64,000 bases of DNA from GCA-2720975 sp964467985. GTDB taxonomy: Bacteria > Planctomycetota > UBA1135 > GCA-002686595. The notes beneath the pieces are model-generated. The model did not search any database. It was given only the letters and a program-made list of their open reading frames with translations, and had not been told where the DNA came from. The stretch covers positions 62,001-126,000 of the forward strand of contig CAYXTP010000002.1 of assembly GCA_964467985.1 (NCBI GenBank), in the 5' to 3' direction. A program made the translations under genes and the position numbers. Positions 50,871 through 59,450 of the stretch are shown here, piece by piece (positions within the stretch are counted from its first letter, which is position 1; each line of letters starts with the position of its first letter).

Positions 50871-53287
50871 ACGCCCGTCCGTGCAGCGTGGCGTGGCTAC
50901 TGGTGCTGGCCGCCTGTACACGGGAGCCGTCGATCACCGAGGGGCCGCGAAGCGTGCACCTGGATCCGCGGCTCGCAGACGGCCGCTCTCCGGCTGAGGT
51001 TCTCGCGGGGACCGAGCGCCAGGTGCGCGCGTTCGACATACACAGCTCCGAGACAGCAGGACAGGACCTGTCGCCATGGAATACGCGCAATGCACTATTT
51101 CATCCCGCAAAGTCTGGCGTGGGGAGCGGTGTGCGCGCGCAGGAGTACAGGCCGGAAGCAGGCGTCGTGCACGCGGCCCTCGAGTTCGGCGCAGAGTTGC
51201 AGGCCACGCAATTCAACAGGATCGAGGTGGACTTGGTGAGCTATCGCAACGGCAACGCCACGTTGACTTGGGAGAGCGATGAACGGCCCGAGCAGGTGCC
51301 GCTGGGCAGCCTGCGAGTGGACGCGGTCACGAAGGCAGGTGAGCCCCAGACCCTGGCCTTGTCCATGGTTGGGCATCCCGCGTGGCGCGGGACGATCAGA
51401 AAGTTACGCTTGTTCCCCTGCTGGAAGGGTCCTCAGTCCTACGAGCTGCGCTCGATCCGTTTCCTACAGGACGACTTCGATGGGGGGGCCGACCCGTCTA
51501 GCGAATTCGATTCTGCGGGCGGGGACAGCGGTCTGATGGGACCAACGAGGGACAAGCGCCGTGTGTGGCCGAGCGATCCGGGCGTGCCCTTGACGATGCG
51601 ACTCGACGCATCGCACGGCGATTGGTTTCAAGTTGAGGTCAGCGCTGGTGGAGCTGTTCCAGAAGTCATGACTTTTGCCGTCGAAGCCCGTCCGGCTGGT
51701 GACACATCAGGGGACTGGCAGGCCCTAGCTCGCACGCGTGTCGATCCGAACGGTCCCCTCGCGCTAGGCTGGCGGGCCCTGACAGCGGATCTTTCTGCGT
51801 GGAGTGGGAAGCCCTTGGAACTGCGGCTGCGCGGCTGGACCGAGGTTGGGCGGCAGGAACCTGGTAGCGGAGAGTTGAAGAGTGGGTCGCTGCTCTGGGC
51901 CAACCCGATGGTGTTTCAACGCGACCCAGACCCAGCCACTCGTGCGCCGGATCTGATCCTGGTTACCTTGGATACCTTGCGGGCCGACGCTCTCGGGTGC
52001 TATGGAGGTCCGCCCGACACGCCGTTTTTGGATCAGATCGCCTCGCGGGGCATCCGCTTCGCCGAGAGCTTCAGTGCTTGCAACTCGACCCTGCCCGCTC
52101 ACACGTCCATCTTGACGGGCCAGCCGGTGCCAAGACACGGAGTCTTGGACAACCGCTCAACTCTCGCACCGGATGTGCGCACCCTCGCCCAGGTCCTGCG
52201 CCAGTCTGGGTACACAACAGCCGCGGCGGTGTCGGTCGAACACTTGCAGCCCGCGTGGTCGGGGTTGGGTCGCGGCTTCGACCGCTTCCTGAATGTGGCT
52301 CCCGGGGCGACGATCGATGGAGCACTGACTCTGGAGGGTCTCAAGCCGTGGTTGTCCGAGTGGGGTGCGGGTCCCCGGCCGTCCTTGTTCTTGTGGGTCC
52401 ACCTGTTTGATCCGCACACGCCCTACGGGCCGCCGGCGGCGTTCAGACAGAAGTTCGAAGCGCGCTTGGCCAGTCAGGGGCAGAGCGTACCGCCCAAGCA
52501 GGTCGATCCCCCCAGCGTGGGGCTGACCACGCTCACACGGGAAGGGGAGTTCCTGCACGGGGTGAGCAATGCTGACTATGCTCGCCACCTCTACCGTTCA
52601 AGCGTGGCCTACACCGACCACTTGATTGAGTTGTTGGTGGGTGACCTCAGTCAGGCGGGAATCTGGCAGGAGGCGCGGGCCGTGATCACGGCGGATCACG
52701 GCGAATCCCTGGGGGAGCAAGACGTTTGGTACAACCACCAACGCATTCACCCGGCCGTCATGTCCGTGCCCCTGATTGTGAAATTGCCTGGTCAGGAGCG
52801 CGGGCTTGTCAGTCTCTCGCGAGCATCCAACGCGGACATCGCTCGCACATTCGGTCTGTGGGCTGGTGTCGACGAGGCAGCGTGGGGCGCGGGCCACAGT
52901 CCCGGCGGTCGCAATCTCGTTGAGTTGGCTGTGGATCCCAGCGCAGCCCAACGGCGTGTCTGGTTTGTGCATTCCAACCAAGCCCAGGCCGGTTGCCGGG
53001 ATGCTGACGTGCACTACTTCCACAACCTGACGGAGTACCTGCAGTTGGGGCCTGAGCGGGCGGAGCCAGCGGGTCAGGACTTCCTCTATCGGCCAGGTCC
53101 GGATCCGGGCTGTGCGCTCAACCTGGCTGACGTCGAGCCCGAACTCGCGGCTCAATACCAGGACGCCATGCGCGTTTGGCTGAAAGAGGTCCAAGGGGGT
53201 ACGCACGTGCGCGCCGAACTCAGCGACGAACAGGAGGATCAAATACGAGCCCTCGGTTACGGCGGGGGTCCTGCGGCTGACGATTAG
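50867..53287 (+). CDS. Sulfatase-fold lipoprotein (Thr-type active site)
   Basis: 806 residues from ATG 50867 (ATGA overlap with the TPR gene; the longer frame to 50789 is rejected). The leader SVAWLLVLAACT ends in a lipobox Cys. The N-terminal half (about 40-350) is beta-rich, with discoidin-like stretches. The alkaline-phosphatase-type domain begins DLILVTLDTLRADALGCYGG (about 365) and carries NSTLPAHTSILTGQPV, where a Thr replaces the Cys of true sulfatases; later landmarks are ITADHGESLGEQDVWYNH and VMSVPLIVKLPG. So it may be a phosphodiesterase or phosphotransferase. Confidence 0.9.
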   Translation: MNARPCSVAWLLVLAACTREPSITEGPRSVHLDPRLADGRSPAEVLAGTERQVRAFDIHSSETAGQDLSPWNTRNALFHPAKSGVGSGVRAQEYRPEAGVVHAALEFGAELQATQFNRIEVDLVSYRNGNATLTWESDERPEQVPLGSLRVDAVTKAGEPQTLALSMVGHPAWRGTIRKLRLFPCWKGPQSYELRSIRFLQDDFDGGADPSSEFDSAGGDSGLMGPTRDKRRVWPSDPGVPLTMRLDASHGDWFQVEVSAGGAVPEVMTFAVEARPAGDTSGDWQALARTRVDPNGPLALGWRALTADLSAWSGKPLELRLRGWTEVGRQEPGSGELKSGSLLWANPMVFQRDPDPATRAPDLILVTLDTLRADALGCYGGPPDTPFLDQIASRGIRFAESFSACNSTLPAHTSILTGQPVPRHGVLDNRSTLAPDVRTLAQVLRQSGYTTAAAVSVEHLQPAWSGLGRGFDRFLNVAPGATIDGALTLEGLKPWLSEWGAGPRPSLFLWVHLFDPHTPYGPPAAFRQKFEARLASQGQSVPPKQVDPPSVGLTTLTREGEFLHGVSNADYARHLYRSSVAYTDHLIELLVGDLSQAGIWQEARAVITADHGESLGEQDVWYNHQRIHPAVMSVPLIVKLPGQERGLVSLSRASNADIARTFGLWAGVDEAAWGAGHSPGGRNLVELAVDPSAAQRRVWFVHSNQAQAGCRDADVHYFHNLTEYLQLGPERAEPAGQDFLYRPGPDPGCALNLADVEPELAAQYQDAMRVWLKEVQGGTHVRAELSDEQEDQIRALGYGGGPAADD

Positions 53288-53330
53288 TCTCGCCCTAGGG
53301 GCCAGCTCGTTTGCCTGCTAGCATGGACCC

Positions 53331-53969
53331 ATGCCCGCAGTCCCTCCGTCCCCCGGTCGCTTCATCGTTCTCGACGGCGTCGATGGGTGCGGCAAGAGCA
53401 CCCAGGCCAAACGCTTGGTGCAGGCCTTGTGCGAGCGCAGCGGACTGGACGTTGTGCACCTACGCGAGCCGGGTTCGACTTCCCTGGGGGAGGCCCTGCG
53501 TTCCCTGCTCCTCTCCCGGGATCAAGACATGGGCCCGGAAGTCGAGAGCTTGCTCTTCTGCGCCGCCCGGAGGCAGATGCTCGACGACCTCGTGCGTCCG
53601 GCTCTGGAGCGCGGACAGTGGGTGGTGTGCGAGCGCTTCCATCCCAGTACCCTCGCCTACCAGGGAGCCGCAGGCGGCGTACCGATGGATGCGCTCGTGC
53701 AGCTGCTCATGACCTGGGCCGGAGACCCGCAACCCGACTGCATCTTGATTCTCGACCTCGACCCATCCGCCGCCAAGCGTCGCCGCGGATTGTCGAGCGA
53801 CCGTATCGAAGACAAGGGGCATGTTTTCCAAGAACGCGTTGCCGAGGCCATGCGGGACTACACACAGCACAACTCGACGGCTGCCCTCATTGCAGGGACA
53901 GGCAGTCCGGACGAAGTGGCCCAGCGCGTCTTGGCCGAAGTGGATCGGCTGGGGGTGACGGGCCGATGA
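53331..53969 (+). CDS. tmk: Thymidylate kinase
   Basis: 212 residues. It phosphorylates dTMP to dTDP. The P-loop is FIVLDGVDGCGKSTQAKRL (about 12-30); the DR(Y/F)-type motif is present as CERFHPSTLAYQGAAGG, with REPGSTSLGEALRSLL before it and the lid region RRRGLSSDRIEDKG. Length and motif order fit the family. The ATG of holB overlaps its stop by 4 nt. Confidence 0.95.
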   Translation: MPAVPPSPGRFIVLDGVDGCGKSTQAKRLVQALCERSGLDVVHLREPGSTSLGEALRSLLLSRDQDMGPEVESLLFCAARRQMLDDLVRPALERGQWVVCERFHPSTLAYQGAAGGVPMDALVQLLMTWAGDPQPDCILILDLDPSAAKRRRGLSSDRIEDKGHVFQERVAEAMRDYTQHNSTAALIAGTGSPDEVAQRVLAEVDRLGVTGR

Positions 53970-55063
53970 TCGACTCGTCCAGGCAAGAAGCTCCCTTGGG
54001 CCACGGGCAGACACTACGGGGTCTGTGGGATGCCGCGCGCAGTGAGCGCTTACCTCACGCGTTGCTGTTTCACGGTCCCGAAGGCATAGGCAAATACCGG
54101 GCGGCTCGCTGGTTCGCCCAGGGATTGCTCTGTGAGCAAGGACCGGGTGAGCCGTGTCTTGTCTGTGGCTCGTGCCGCCGGGTCTCGGCCAACAGCCACC
54201 CGGACATGTTCCTGGTGGATCCGGCGGCTGAGGGGCAGGACTCCATGACGGTCCACTTCATCGCGAATCGGAAGGACAAGCCCAAGACGGCGTACCAGGG
54301 TCCCTCGATCGAAGATTTCGGACGGCTGGTAGCCGATGAAGGGGGATGGCGAATTGCTTGTCTCCGTGAGGTCGACTCGATGAATGATTCAGCCCAAAAC
54401 GCATTCTTGAAGGCCCTTGAGGAACCCGGGGATGACATGCTCTTGCTGCTAACGACTGCCAAGCCGGATGTCCTGCGCCAAACGATCCGCAGTCGCACGA
54501 TCTCCGTCGATCTCCATTCGTTGACGCAAGCCGAGACGCTGACTGTCTTGAAATCCATCGCCGGAGAGGCGCCTGGGCTAGACAGCGCCATGAGCCGTGA
54601 AGCCCTCGCACGCTGGAGCCAAGGTGCGCCGGGAAAGGCGATGACCTTGGCTCGGCGAGCAGGCTTGCCCATGCGCGACATCGTGCAGGCCGTCGCGGCA
54701 GGCAGCCTCGACCCGCAGGAGGCAGGCGAGAGGTTTTGGGACCTCGAGGGAGAGTTCCCTGGCAAGACTCCCGCCGCGGAGCGTCGCACACAGGCCGTGG
54801 CGTTGATGGACGTGGCCTTGGAGTGGCTGCTGGATGGACTGCGTCAAGCGGCACTTGTGCCGAGCCCGAGTCTGGCCCATGGAGATGCACTCGAAGCCTT
54901 AGAAGACGTTTCACCTAACGACATGAACGACTGTATGGACCGGATCTTGCAAGCACGGCAAGATGTGGCCTTGAACCTCAACCCCGAAGTCCTGAGCGAG
55001 CGCGTGTTGCGCAGCTTGAACGCCTTGTCGAACCAGGCTGCGGCCCAGGGGGCAGGCCTGTGA
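53966..55063 (+). CDS. holB: DNA polymerase III delta-prime subunit
   Basis: 365 residues from ATG 53966; the long frame starting at 53387 is a shadow of tmk. It belongs to the clamp loader. The AAA+ P-loop is LLFHGPEGIGKYRAA (about 36-50), the zinc-binding quartet is in LLCEQGPGEPCLVCGSCRRV, and the sensor 1 region is SMNDSAQNAFLKALEEPGDD followed by DVLRQTIRSRTISVDL. tmk and holB are commonly adjacent in bacteria. The next gene begins with GTGA overlap. Confidence 0.93.
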   Translation: MIDSSRQEAPLGHGQTLRGLWDAARSERLPHALLFHGPEGIGKYRAARWFAQGLLCEQGPGEPCLVCGSCRRVSANSHPDMFLVDPAAEGQDSMTVHFIANRKDKPKTAYQGPSIEDFGRLVADEGGWRIACLREVDSMNDSAQNAFLKALEEPGDDMLLLLTTAKPDVLRQTIRSRTISVDLHSLTQAETLTVLKSIAGEAPGLDSAMSREALARWSQGAPGKAMTLARRAGLPMRDIVQAVAAGSLDPQEAGERFWDLEGEFPGKTPAAERRTQAVALMDVALEWLLDGLRQAALVPSPSLAHGDALEALEDVSPNDMNDCMDRILQARQDVALNLNPEVLSERVLRSLNALSNQAAAQGAGL

Positions 55064-55485
55064 GCGATCCCCTGCGCGAAGCGTGTGCTCAGGACGGGCG
55101 CTACTCGTTCGACGCCTACCGATTCTTGTTTGAGTCACTCGAGACCGCCTTGGCCTTGGCGGGACGCGAGGATCAGTCTGGATCGAGCCGGCATGTGAGC
55201 GGACCCGAGCTGCTGGAGGGAATGCGCGTACTAGCCGAACGCATGTTCGGTCCCCTGGCAGCAGAAGTCTGGCGCTCGTGGGGCGTGCACTCGACCCTCG
55301 ACTGGGGGCGCATCGTGTTTGTGCTGGTGGAAGCCAAGATGCTCAACCGGCAGGAGAGCGACACCTTGGACCAATTCGAGGACGTCTTCGATTTCGAACA
55401 GGCCTTCGAACTCAATTACGAACCGCAGTTGCCCGCCGAGTTGGGGGCCAATCCCCAACCCGACGAGGGCCCTGCTTCTGCGTAA
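55060..55485 (+). CDS. Minf_1886 family protein
   Basis: 141 residues from GTG 55060, overlapping the holB stop as GTGA. The phrases YSFDAYRFLFESLETAL, SRHVSGPELLEGMRVLAERMFGPLA, LDWGRIVFVLVEAKMLNRQE and FEDVFDFEQAFE match the Minf_1886 (planctomycete/verrucomicrobial) family. No catalytic motif is visible and the function is unknown. Co-expression with tmk-holB suggests a link to replication or nucleotide supply, but this is only positional. Confidence 0.85.
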   Translation: MSDPLREACAQDGRYSFDAYRFLFESLETALALAGREDQSGSSRHVSGPELLEGMRVLAERMFGPLAAEVWRSWGVHSTLDWGRIVFVLVEAKMLNRQESDTLDQFEDVFDFEQAFELNYEPQLPAELGANPQPDEGPASA

Positions 55486-55497
55486 TTCGAACCGGCC

Positions 55498-58065
55498 TCA
55501 GTTCTTCTTCATGGAGCGGATGAGGTCGGTCAGCTCCTCTAATTTTTGGCGCGTGATGAGTTCGTCCCCTCCGCCCGCCTCGGCGATCAGGGCCAGGGCT
55601 TGATCCAGGTCGACACCGCGCAGGCTAAGCGGGTTGGCTTGGCCCAAAACCAGACCGTCATTCCCGACTTCATCAAAGGTCTTGGCATAGGCCGGCAAGC
55701 TACTCGGTTGCTCGCCCAGGTCGGCAAGGATGGAGCGCAGCGCGGATTGCAGTTGGCTGTCCTCCTGATAGTCGCCCAGCGGAAAGGCGTGGCCTTGTTC
55801 ATCCTGCACCAACTTGCGCACTTCGATACGCAGCAGGAAGCGCACGTCGTCCTTGGAGAGGATTGTGTTCAGCCCCGCATAGAGCTCATCGAAGCCGGCG
55901 TAGGCTGTCGGATCATCCATATCGCACAGCGCCAACTCGTCGAAGGCTTCCCTGTTGGCCTCGAAGTGGTCCTGGGCCCAACGCCTCAGCTGACGGGTGT
56001 CTTGCAGCTTGCGCATCTCCACCAGGCGCCAGGTGTCCCGCCGCATCGTGGGCACGGTCTCATCGGGTTCCACCCCACCCGGGGACAGAATATTGCCCTC
56101 GTCGTCGAGCTGGCGGTGAATCGAGCGACCCGTGGGCAGCATGTACTGTTCGATCGTGAGTTTGATGCGCGGTGCGCGGTCGAACTCGCCGTCCCCGTCG
56201 AAGTCCTTGGTGATCGTCTCCCAGTCGTCGAAGCGCTGGTTGCCGTTCTCATCGGCGAACTCATCATCAGTTTCGCCGGGCAGTCGAATCAGGTTCTGCA
56301 CCGAGCCCTTGCCAAAACTGCGCTGGCCGATGAGCTTGGAGCGCTCATGGTCTTGCAGGGCGCCGGCGACGATCTCCGACGCGGAAGCGCTGAAGCGATT
56401 GATGAGCGTCACCATGGGCATGTCCTTGGGGATGATCGCGTCGATGCTTGTGCGGTACGAGCGCGGCCTGTAGACGCGGCTCTTGGTGCTCACCACGACC
56501 TTGCCCTTCTCAAGGAAGAGGTCGCCTACGTTACGCGCCTCCGTCAGCAGCCCGCCTGTGTTGTTCCGCAGGTCCAGGATCAACCCACGCATGCCCTGGG
56601 CCTTCAATTCGACGATCGCCGCGGCAAGCTCCTGGCTTGCAACCCGACTGAAGGTGGTCAATTCCACCAACCCAATGCCGCCCGGCAGCATCAATGAGTT
56701 GACCGGGGGAATGGTAATCTGATCGCGCGTGACTTCAACCGCCATGGCCTCCGTGGGCCGTTCGATCAGGCCGACATCCATACCGCGGCGCCAGACGTAG
56801 AGCTTGACGGGCGTCCCGGGACGGCCCTTCAGGCGCTTGATGACGTCGTTGACGGGCTCGCCAACCGTGGGCCAATCGCCGATACGGACGATCTTGTCGT
56901 CGGTGTACAGCCCAGCCTTGTAGGCGGGCCCAGAGTAGATGGGTCGTGTGACGGTAAACAGCCCGTCGTCGCGGTCGACTCCCACGTAAGCGCCAATACC
57001 GCCGTACTCAGCTTCCAGGTCCTGCTCGAATTTCTTGAAAGCAGCGGGCGAAAAGTAGGATGAGTGCCGGTCCATGCTGTGCAGCAAACCTCCGGCAGCC
57101 GCTTCAATCAGCTCGGCGCGAGTGACCCCGGCGCCGTCGATGTGGGCATCTTGAACGAGTTGAATCAGGCGTTCGATCTTGCCTAGATCGGAGCCGACCG
57201 AACCGCGAGCTGCCAGATCACTGGCCACATCGCGGGCCCGGCGTAGTTGAGTCTCCTTGTGGCGTCGGATCTGGACCTGTTTCAAGTAGGCCTGGGCCAA
57301 GCGGCCGCGATCGCCAGGTAGGGCAGCCAAGCGTTCCAATTCGCCGGCCACTCCCGGGACGTCCTCGACGATGCCCAGTTGGGCAAGCGCCAAGGCACCT
57401 TCGGCCCTCAGCGGGGCATCTCCAGAATTCAGGAAGTCGTAAAGAACGGCGCGGGCCTTGGGGATCTGTTTGCCCAAGCCGACTCCGTGAGCCGCCGTGG
57501 CACAGGCCACTCGTAGTGTGGGGGCCAGGTCTCCGTTCTGAGCGACGACAATCAAGGAGCGAGCCAGGTCTTCGCGCACATCATTTTCAGCCAGATTGAG
57601 GTCGGAGCTCTCGATCAGGTCCGCAACGGGGCCGATCAGCCCCGGGTCGCCCGATGCAATGAGCGGTACCAGGCTGGTTGCGCAGAGCTCCAGGTCCGGG
57701 TCATCGCCAAGGAAGCGGGTCGCCACCAGGAGCAGCGTGCCGCGACCCTGTTCGAGATTGCCCTTGATCTTGTTTAGCGCAACTTCCACGGCACTGTCGA
57801 AGGGAGCTCCGACCTCGTCACCCACGAGGGAAGAGAGGACCTGAGCCGCAGCCCACAAATCCTCCGATTCCATCTGGGCGGCGGCCTCCACGCGTTCGTC
57901 CAGTATCGCCTCAAGCTCCTGGGGCGAGTCCTGAAGCGGGGCGGCGGCCAGGCAGGGCCCGCTTCCAGCGCCCAGTGCTGCGACGAGGGCCAGGGATTGG
58001 GCCCCAAAGCGGACCAAGGAACGAACCAGGGGGGGGCAAATCGAGCGGGTGGGATTGTGCTGCAT
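55498..58065 (-). CDS. S41 family C-terminal processing protease with helical-repeat N-terminus
   Basis: 855 residues with a leader (SLALVAALGAGSGPCLAAAP). Residues about 50-290 are helix pairs reminiscent of HEAT/ARM repeats (LAEN-DVREDLARSLIVVA, GDAPLRAEGALALAQLG). A PDZ-like domain follows (about 350-440, with GGIGAYVGV and AYKAGLYTDDKIVRIG). The S41 core has DLRNNTGGLLTEARNVGDLF, the Ser/Lys dyad in SASASEIVAGAL (middle Ser) and GQRSFGKGSVQ. Between the dyad and the C-terminus lie two EF-hand-like loops (DENGNQRFDDWE and DFDGDGEFD). It is expected to degrade exported proteins. Confidence 0.92.
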   Translation of the reverse strand: MQHNPTRSICPPLVRSLVRFGAQSLALVAALGAGSGPCLAAAPLQDSPQELEAILDERVEAAAQMESEDLWAAAQVLSSLVGDEVGAPFDSAVEVALNKIKGNLEQGRGTLLLVATRFLGDDPDLELCATSLVPLIASGDPGLIGPVADLIESSDLNLAENDVREDLARSLIVVAQNGDLAPTLRVACATAAHGVGLGKQIPKARAVLYDFLNSGDAPLRAEGALALAQLGIVEDVPGVAGELERLAALPGDRGRLAQAYLKQVQIRRHKETQLRRARDVASDLAARGSVGSDLGKIERLIQLVQDAHIDGAGVTRAELIEAAAGGLLHSMDRHSSYFSPAAFKKFEQDLEAEYGGIGAYVGVDRDDGLFTVTRPIYSGPAYKAGLYTDDKIVRIGDWPTVGEPVNDVIKRLKGRPGTPVKLYVWRRGMDVGLIERPTEAMAVEVTRDQITIPPVNSLMLPGGIGLVELTTFSRVASQELAAAIVELKAQGMRGLILDLRNNTGGLLTEARNVGDLFLEKGKVVVSTKSRVYRPRSYRTSIDAIIPKDMPMVTLINRFSASASEIVAGALQDHERSKLIGQRSFGKGSVQNLIRLPGETDDEFADENGNQRFDDWETITKDFDGDGEFDRAPRIKLTIEQYMLPTGRSIHRQLDDEGNILSPGGVEPDETVPTMRRDTWRLVEMRKLQDTRQLRRWAQDHFEANREAFDELALCDMDDPTAYAGFDELYAGLNTILSKDDVRFLLRIEVRKLVQDEQGHAFPLGDYQEDSQLQSALRSILADLGEQPSSLPAYAKTFDEVGNDGLVLGQANPLSLRGVDLDQALALIAEAGGGDELITRQKLEELTDLIRSMKKN

Positions 58066-58209
58066 GCGTATCGGGAGTGGTTGGACGAGGGTTGGGGAGC
58101 AGGGTAGCCTCAGTGGCGCACGATCTCCCCCTAGGAGATTAGGTCTTCGACCGACGATTGCTCGGTTCCGAATCCGTACAGTTTTATTGTTGGCTTTCTA
58201 AGATGGCTC

Positions 58210-58275
58210 CCGGTGCCCCAGTGCGGGCGCCGGCCTGGGTCCCAGCGTGGGTCTCCATTTGGGCATTCCGCTGGG
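58210..58275 (+). promoter_or_regulatory. Structured leader upstream of moaC
   Basis: A 9-bp hairpin (CCGGTGCCC / GGGCGCCGG, one G-T) at 58210-58233 is followed by a 7-bp stem (CCCAGCG / CGCTGGG) at 58241-58275, ending 47 nt before the moaC start. The pair could be part of an RNA regulator such as a molybdenum-cofactor riboswitch, but I cannot match it to that consensus by eye. An AT-richer stretch lies just upstream (58165-58205). Confidence 0.25.
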
Positions 58276-58321
58276 CTACCGGGCGCCTGCTCTCCAGAGT
58301 CTTCGTAAGGGGAACCTACCT

Positions 58322-58846
58322 GTGAGTCACGATTCTGAACAATCCGACCCCGATGCCCCGGCCGAGCGGGGTCTACCCCATGTACGCGTCGGGCCCCAAG
58401 GGAGCGAGTCGCGCATGGTGGACGTGGGGTCCAAGTCGACCTCCCGTCGCCAAGCACTGGCCCGCGCCCGGGTGGAATTCCCGCCTGGCCTCTGCGAGCG
58501 TGTCATGCAGGGTCAAGGGCCCAAGGGCCCCATCGAGGAAGTCGCCCGCAGCGCCGGCATTCTTGGGGCGAAGGCCACGGGGAGCCTGATCCCCATGTGC
58601 CACCCGCTCGGGTTGGACCACGTGCAGATAACCTTCGAGGTGGTCGATCCCGATACCTTGGATGTCCTCTGCAGCACCTCTTGCGAGGGCCGCACGGGGG
58701 TGGAAATGGAGGCCATGCTGGGGGCCGGGCTGGCAGCGCTCACTGTCTACGACATGACCAAGGGCCTGGACAAGGGGATCCGGCTGGGGGCCGTGGAGCT
58801 GCTGGAAAAATCGGGTGGGGCCTCGGGGCACTGGACCCGCTCCTGA
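58322..58846 (+). CDS. moaC: Cyclic pyranopterin monophosphate synthase MoaC
   Basis: 174 residues from GTG 58322, preceded by AAGGGGA at a suitable distance; the earlier GTG at 58247 lies in the leader. It forms cyclic pyranopterin monophosphate in molybdenum cofactor synthesis. Motifs are MVDVGSKSTSRRQALARARV, GAKATGSLIPMCHPLGLDHV, CEGRTGVEMEAMLG and LTVYDMTKGLDKGIRLG, where the usual DMCKA is DMTKG; the lysine of the active site is retained. The first about 30 residues are a variable extension. No other moa gene is in the window. Confidence 0.93.
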   Translation: MSHDSEQSDPDAPAERGLPHVRVGPQGSESRMVDVGSKSTSRRQALARARVEFPPGLCERVMQGQGPKGPIEEVARSAGILGAKATGSLIPMCHPLGLDHVQITFEVVDPDTLDVLCSTSCEGRTGVEMEAMLGAGLAALTVYDMTKGLDKGIRLGAVELLEKSGGASGHWTRS

Positions 58847-58979
58847 ATTCCAGGCTCCGGATGTTTACACTCCGGGTGGCCTTGTCTTGTCCCGTCCGAA
58901 CAAGCGCCGCATTCAACGCAAGCCGAATTTTCCACAGAACCCAACCCCCTAGGGGCAGCCCTCGCTGCCCGACCCTCCG

Positions 58980-59450
58980 ATGGACCTCAAACTGATCCGC
59001 AACCTGGTGCGCATCATGGAGCGCGGCGACCTCAGTGAACTCGAAGTTGCCGACGACCCGGGTGGCCTGCGCGTGCACCTCAAGCGCGGTGCGGCCGGCG
59101 CCCAAGCTCCCGTGGTGGTCATGCCCGGCGCATCACCTGTGCACGGCAATGACCGCGCGGAGGGAGCAACTTCCGACGCCGGCGACGCACCCCCCGCGCG
59201 AGCTGCGGGCGTCGAGGAGGTGACCAGTCCCATGGTAGGGACCTTCTACAGAGCCGCATCCCCGGACTCGGACCCCTTCGTCGCGGTGGGTGCCACGGTA
59301 GGCGATGAAACCGTCGTTTGCATTATCGAGGCCATGAAGGTGATGAATGAGATTCAAGCCGACATGAGCGGGGAAGTCGTAGAGATACTCGTGGAAGACG
59401 GGGATCCCGTCGAATTCGGTCAACCGCTGTTCCTGATCAAGACACGCTGA
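58980..59450 (+). CDS. accB: Acetyl-CoA carboxylase biotin carboxyl carrier protein
   Basis: 156 residues. The N-terminal DLKLIRNLVRIMERGDLSEL and LEVADDPGGLRVHLKRG are typical; a flexible Pro/Ala/Gly linker (about 40-80) leads to the biotinyl domain with TSPMVGTFYRAASPDSDPFV and the biotinylated Lys in IIEAMKVMNEI. It ends one base inside accC (TGATG), so the pair is translationally coupled as usual. It carries CO2 for malonyl-CoA formation. Confidence 0.95.
   Translation: MDLKLIRNLVRIMERGDLSELEVADDPGGLRVHLKRGAAGAQAPVVVMPGASPVHGNDRAEGATSDAGDAPPARAAGVEEVTSPMVGTFYRAASPDSDPFVAVGATVGDETVVCIIEAMKVMNEIQADMSGEVVEILVEDGDPVEFGQPLFLIKTR

Noticed and set aside
50867..53287. Annotation of the lipoprotein as a normal formylglycine sulfatase
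   Set aside because: The position of the catalytic Cys is occupied by Thr within NSTLPAHTS, so formylglycine formation is not possible there.
55546..56697. Plus-strand frame of 383 codons opposite the S41 protease
   Set aside because: Antisense shadow; the minus-strand frame has a complete PDZ and catalytic dyad.
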